Assembly: GCA_021774015.1 (NCBI GenBank)
Contig: JAJFJO010000055.1
Coordinates: 1-6,753 of the forward strand
Direction: 5' to 3'
DNA length: 6,753 bases
From: Gammaproteobacteria bacterium
Lineage (GTDB): Bacteria; Pseudomonadota; Gammaproteobacteria; Coxiellales; Coxiellaceae
Below are positions 5,241-6,753 of the stretch, piece by piece. The position numbers and the translations under genes were made by a program. How positions within the stretch are numbered: the stretch's first letter is position 1; each line of letters starts with the position of its first letter. A model generated the notes under the pieces. It was not told the origin of the DNA, searched no databases, and was given only the letters and a program-made list of their open reading frames with translations.

Positions 5241-6065
5241 CTTTTTAATTAGTAGCAGGACCAGTTGCGCTGCATTATTTTCAGCGATTGTTTTCCCTGT
5301 GTGTTTAATGCGATAGTGATTGCGTTGGTAGGATTGTTGCAGAGGCGCTTTTGAATTGTCGCTAATAGCACGCACAATTAATCCCGGCGTGTGAAATAGC
5401 TGACAAACAGCTAAAACAGAAAAACTTTCCATGTCAATTGCAGATGCCCCCGATTGTATGGCTTGTTGAATGCTATATTTTATTGGTGGGTAGATGTCGG
5501 TGGTTGCAATTCTTGCAAATACAACGGTGGGTTTTTGATTTGGCCATTGAATTGTTTTTGCCAGGCTCAGAAGCCGCTTGTTTGAAAACACTATTGATGG
5601 GTTAGGTTTGTTGGTGTTAGGGTTGATATCATCAGGGCTGGGCTTGCCATAAATAGTTTGATGCTCTACTTCATAAACACTGTTTGCGACGACAATATCG
5701 CCATTGGTTAGATTTTTTTTAAGGCTACCTGCGATGCCTGATAGAAAAATGGCCCTGGGGTGAAATTGTAAAACAAGTGCCGTTGTTATTGCTGCAGCAT
5801 TTACTTTGCCGATACCGGTGACAACTGAAACAATATGCTTGTGAGCAAAGGTGCCAATTACATATGTTATACCGTTTTTTATAACTGTTTTTTTATGGTT
5901 GAGGCTTCGTCTGATCGGTCTTGCTTCTGAGGGCATTGCGTTAACAATGCCGATATAAGAAGGCTGATTGACTGTTTTCGAGAGGCAGCGTTGAAGGGGT
6001 AAGACAAATAACAAGCCAAACATGAGTTGTTTTATTGGTGCGTAGGTGTTCTGTGTCAACCTCAT
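5232..6065 (-). CDS. MTA/SAH-nucleosidase-like phosphorylase-family protein, probably exported
   Basis: This 277-residue member of the PNP/UDP phosphorylase family is closest to 5'-methylthioadenosine/S-adenosylhomocysteine nucleosidase, which cleaves adenine from the ribosyl thioether. Key residues map onto the E. coli enzyme: E47 (MPSE, as E12), GIGKVNAA (84-91), SGIAGSL (109-115), E213 in DMES (as E174) and D236 in RAISDNS (as D197), with the same 23-residue gap between the last two. It is about 45 residues longer than the cytosolic enzyme. Part of this is an N-terminal segment with early basic residues and a hydrophobic stretch LMFGLLFVLPL (14-24), which looks like a signal peptide or anchor; LQRC is not a valid lipobox. 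A periplasmic or envelope location is inferred. The ATG follows AGGGG (complement of 6072-6076) at 6 nt. Substrate preference is unproven. Confidence 0.87.
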   Translation of the reverse strand: MRLTQNTYAPIKQLMFGLLFVLPLQRCLSKTVNQPSYIGIVNAMPSEARPIRRSLNHKKTVIKNGITYVIGTFAHKHIVSVVTGIGKVNAAAITTALVLQFHPRAIFLSGIAGSLKKNLTNGDIVVANSVYEVEHQTIYGKPSPDDINPNTNKPNPSIVFSNKRLLSLAKTIQWPNQKPTVVFARIATTDIYPPIKYSIQQAIQSGASAIDMESFSVLAVCQLFHTPGLIVRAISDNSKAPLQQSYQRNHYRIKHTGKTIAENNAAQLVLLLIKKLS

Positions 6066-6083
6066 TTGCTGCCCCTGTTACCC

Positions 6084-6116
6084 ATGGAGCATGGTTGTTA
6101 TTGTTAATTGCTCCAT
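6084..6116 (-). other. 8-bp inverted repeat in the 5' leader of the nucleosidase gene
   Basis: ATGGAGCA (6084-6091) and TGCTCCAT (6109-6116) form a perfect 8-bp inverted repeat around a 17-nt loop. With the predicted start of transcription near 6118, the hairpin would occupy almost the very 5' end of the nucleosidase message, leaving the AGGGG ribosome site (complement of 6072-6076) exposed. It could stabilise the mRNA or bind a protein; the role is unknown. Confidence 0.5.
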
Positions 6117-6124
6117 AAGGAATT

Positions 6125-6153
6125 ATTTTAGAGGCATATTGCTCTATTGGCAA
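6125..6153 (-). promoter_or_regulatory. Promoter of the nucleosidase gene
   Basis: On the minus strand TTGCCA (complement of 6148-6153) and TAAAAT (complement of 6125-6130) match the sigma-70 hexamers at 5 of 6 positions each, separated by an optimal 17 bp. The predicted start near 6118 gives a leader of about 50 nt. Confidence 0.6.
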
Positions 6154-6167
6154 TTTTTAGCTATAGT
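6139..6167 (+). promoter_or_regulatory. Possible promoter of the HAD-like gene
   Basis: TTGCTC (6139-6144) and TATAGT (6162-6167) stand 17 bp apart on the plus strand. The -10 matches 5 of 6 consensus bases, the -35 only 3 of 6. It would overlap the divergent nucleosidase promoter and give a leader of about 60 nt before the ATG at 6234. Confidence 0.35.
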
Positions 6168-6233
6168 TCCGTCAAATTATTGGCGATCAAAGCGTTTTGC
6201 GGTAAACATCGATAAGTATAGAGGTAATCTAAA

Positions 6234-6753
6234 ATGAAGCCAGCTAAGAAAGAGACCGAAGATTCTGCTGTATATTATGCATCCGTCGACATGGATGGGT
6301 GTGTGTTTAATAGGGGATTCTATGATCTTTTGGCGAAGAACAATTTTGATAATGGATATACTGAAGATGCTGAGGATCTGGTTAAATACGAAGAATATCT
6401 ACTGGAGGCAAATACAGGATTAACTGCGCATTTAGAAGGATGTTCAAAAGGAACGAACAAAAGTCATCTTATTATAGGCTCTAACCGTCAAAGTATGTCT
6501 ACTGATCTTGTTAATGCGCGACAAAGACTAAATATCATTCCTGGCAAGGGTGAAACTGTGTTTACTTCTGGATCTTGCGTTACAGCAATACGGTGTCTTC
6601 ATGGGCGGTTAGATAGGTTTGAGCTGGAAGAATTTGCAATGGCAGATTTATATAATGACTGTGAGGATGGTACAGCGTTTTTTGATGTTGCTGCCTATGA
6701 GTATCTTGATAAGCAGGGGCAGAAGGAGTATGTTTCTTGTGAGGAGCATGTTA
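6234..6753 (+). CDS. HAD-like protein with DMDGC motif, function unknown; 3' end outside window
   Basis: An open frame of 173 codons runs from ATG 6234 past the window edge. It begins after GAGG (6221-6224) at 9 nt, and an in-frame TAA at 6225-6227 fixes this as the first possible ATG. The N-terminus AVYYASVDMDGCVFN (12-26) gives the DxDG signature of HAD hydrolases (D19, D21). LIIGSNRQS (79-87) fits the hydrophobic strand plus Ser of HAD motif II, and FAMADLYNDCEDGTAFF (134-150) is a further conserved-looking acidic segment. There is no signal peptide or membrane segment. From memory, DxDGC...GSNRQS...ADxY resembles uncharacterised proteins of Legionella/Coxiella-type bacteria, some suspected to be secreted effectors; this is recall, not a search. 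If a phosphatase, D19 would be the nucleophile. The substrate is unknown. Confidence 0.8.
   Translation, partial: MKPAKKETEDSAVYYASVDMDGCVFNRGFYDLLAKNNFDNGYTEDAEDLVKYEEYLLEANTGLTAHLEGCSKGTNKSHLIIGSNRQSMSTDLVNARQRLNIIPGKGETVFTSGSCVTAIRCLHGRLDRFELEEFAMADLYNDCEDGTAFFDVAAYEYLDKQGQKEYVSCEEHV

Noticed and set aside
5941..6153. 70-codon minus-strand frame overlapping the nucleosidase start
   Set aside because: It starts upstream of the predicted nucleosidase promoter start, runs through the signal-peptide codons in another frame and shows no family features.
6138..6154. ATTGC/GCAAT hairpin followed by TTTT as a terminator on the plus strand
   Set aside because: The stem is only 5 bp and AT-rich. 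No plus-strand gene ends nearby, and the bases are better explained as promoter elements of the nucleosidase gene.

Overview
The window reads as chromosomal DNA of a gammaproteobacterium. The evidence is an Azotobacter-type 7Fe-8S ferredoxin, a BolA-family/Grx4 pair, a CinA-like protein and a GT9 (heptosyltransferase-type) glycosyltransferase, all in a moderately AT-rich background. The partial protein at the right edge has an N-terminal DMDGC motif and a later GSNRQS motif. From memory this resembles uncharacterised HAD-like proteins of Legionella/Coxiella-type bacteria, so an intracellular or host-associated Legionellales-like organism is possible but not proven.

Layout. (1) Bases 1-380 hold the C-terminal half of a short-chain dehydrogenase/reductase whose YxxxK lysine codon reads Gln. 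A weak terminator-like hairpin follows. (2) Bases 419-622 (minus) encode a small Phd/YefM-type antitoxin with no toxin beside it. (3) Bases 623-942 are non-coding. They hold a cluster of short palindromes behind the antitoxin and, nearer the next gene, three evenly spaced copies of a 16-bp palindrome (GTATTYTRYANAATAC) wrapped around an extended -10 promoter. (4) Bases 943-2145 encode an AAA_14/DUF4143 ATPase that is visibly AT-richer than its surroundings. (5) Bases 2125-3572 (minus) carry fdxA followed by a cinA-like gene overlapping it by 13 bp; the CinA amidase motif is degenerate. (6) Divergent from fdxA, bases 3665-5240 carry a bolA-family gene, grxD (1-nt overlap) and a GT9 glycosyltransferase. 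(7) Bases 5232-6065 (minus) encode an MTA/SAH-nucleosidase-like enzyme with a probable export signal, a good promoter and a 5' leader hairpin. (8) The HAD-like gene runs from 6234 off the window edge.

How the genes fit together. The centre is a housekeeping iron-sulfur/redox block: the 7Fe-8S ferredoxin diverges from the BolA/Grx4 pair that handles [2Fe-2S] clusters. CinA belongs to pyridine-nucleotide repair and may share the ferredoxin transcript. The left part, an orphan antitoxin plus an ATPase behind a triple operator, looks like an acquired accessory insert and is the least explained part of the window. No tRNA, rRNA, CRISPR array or transposase was seen.
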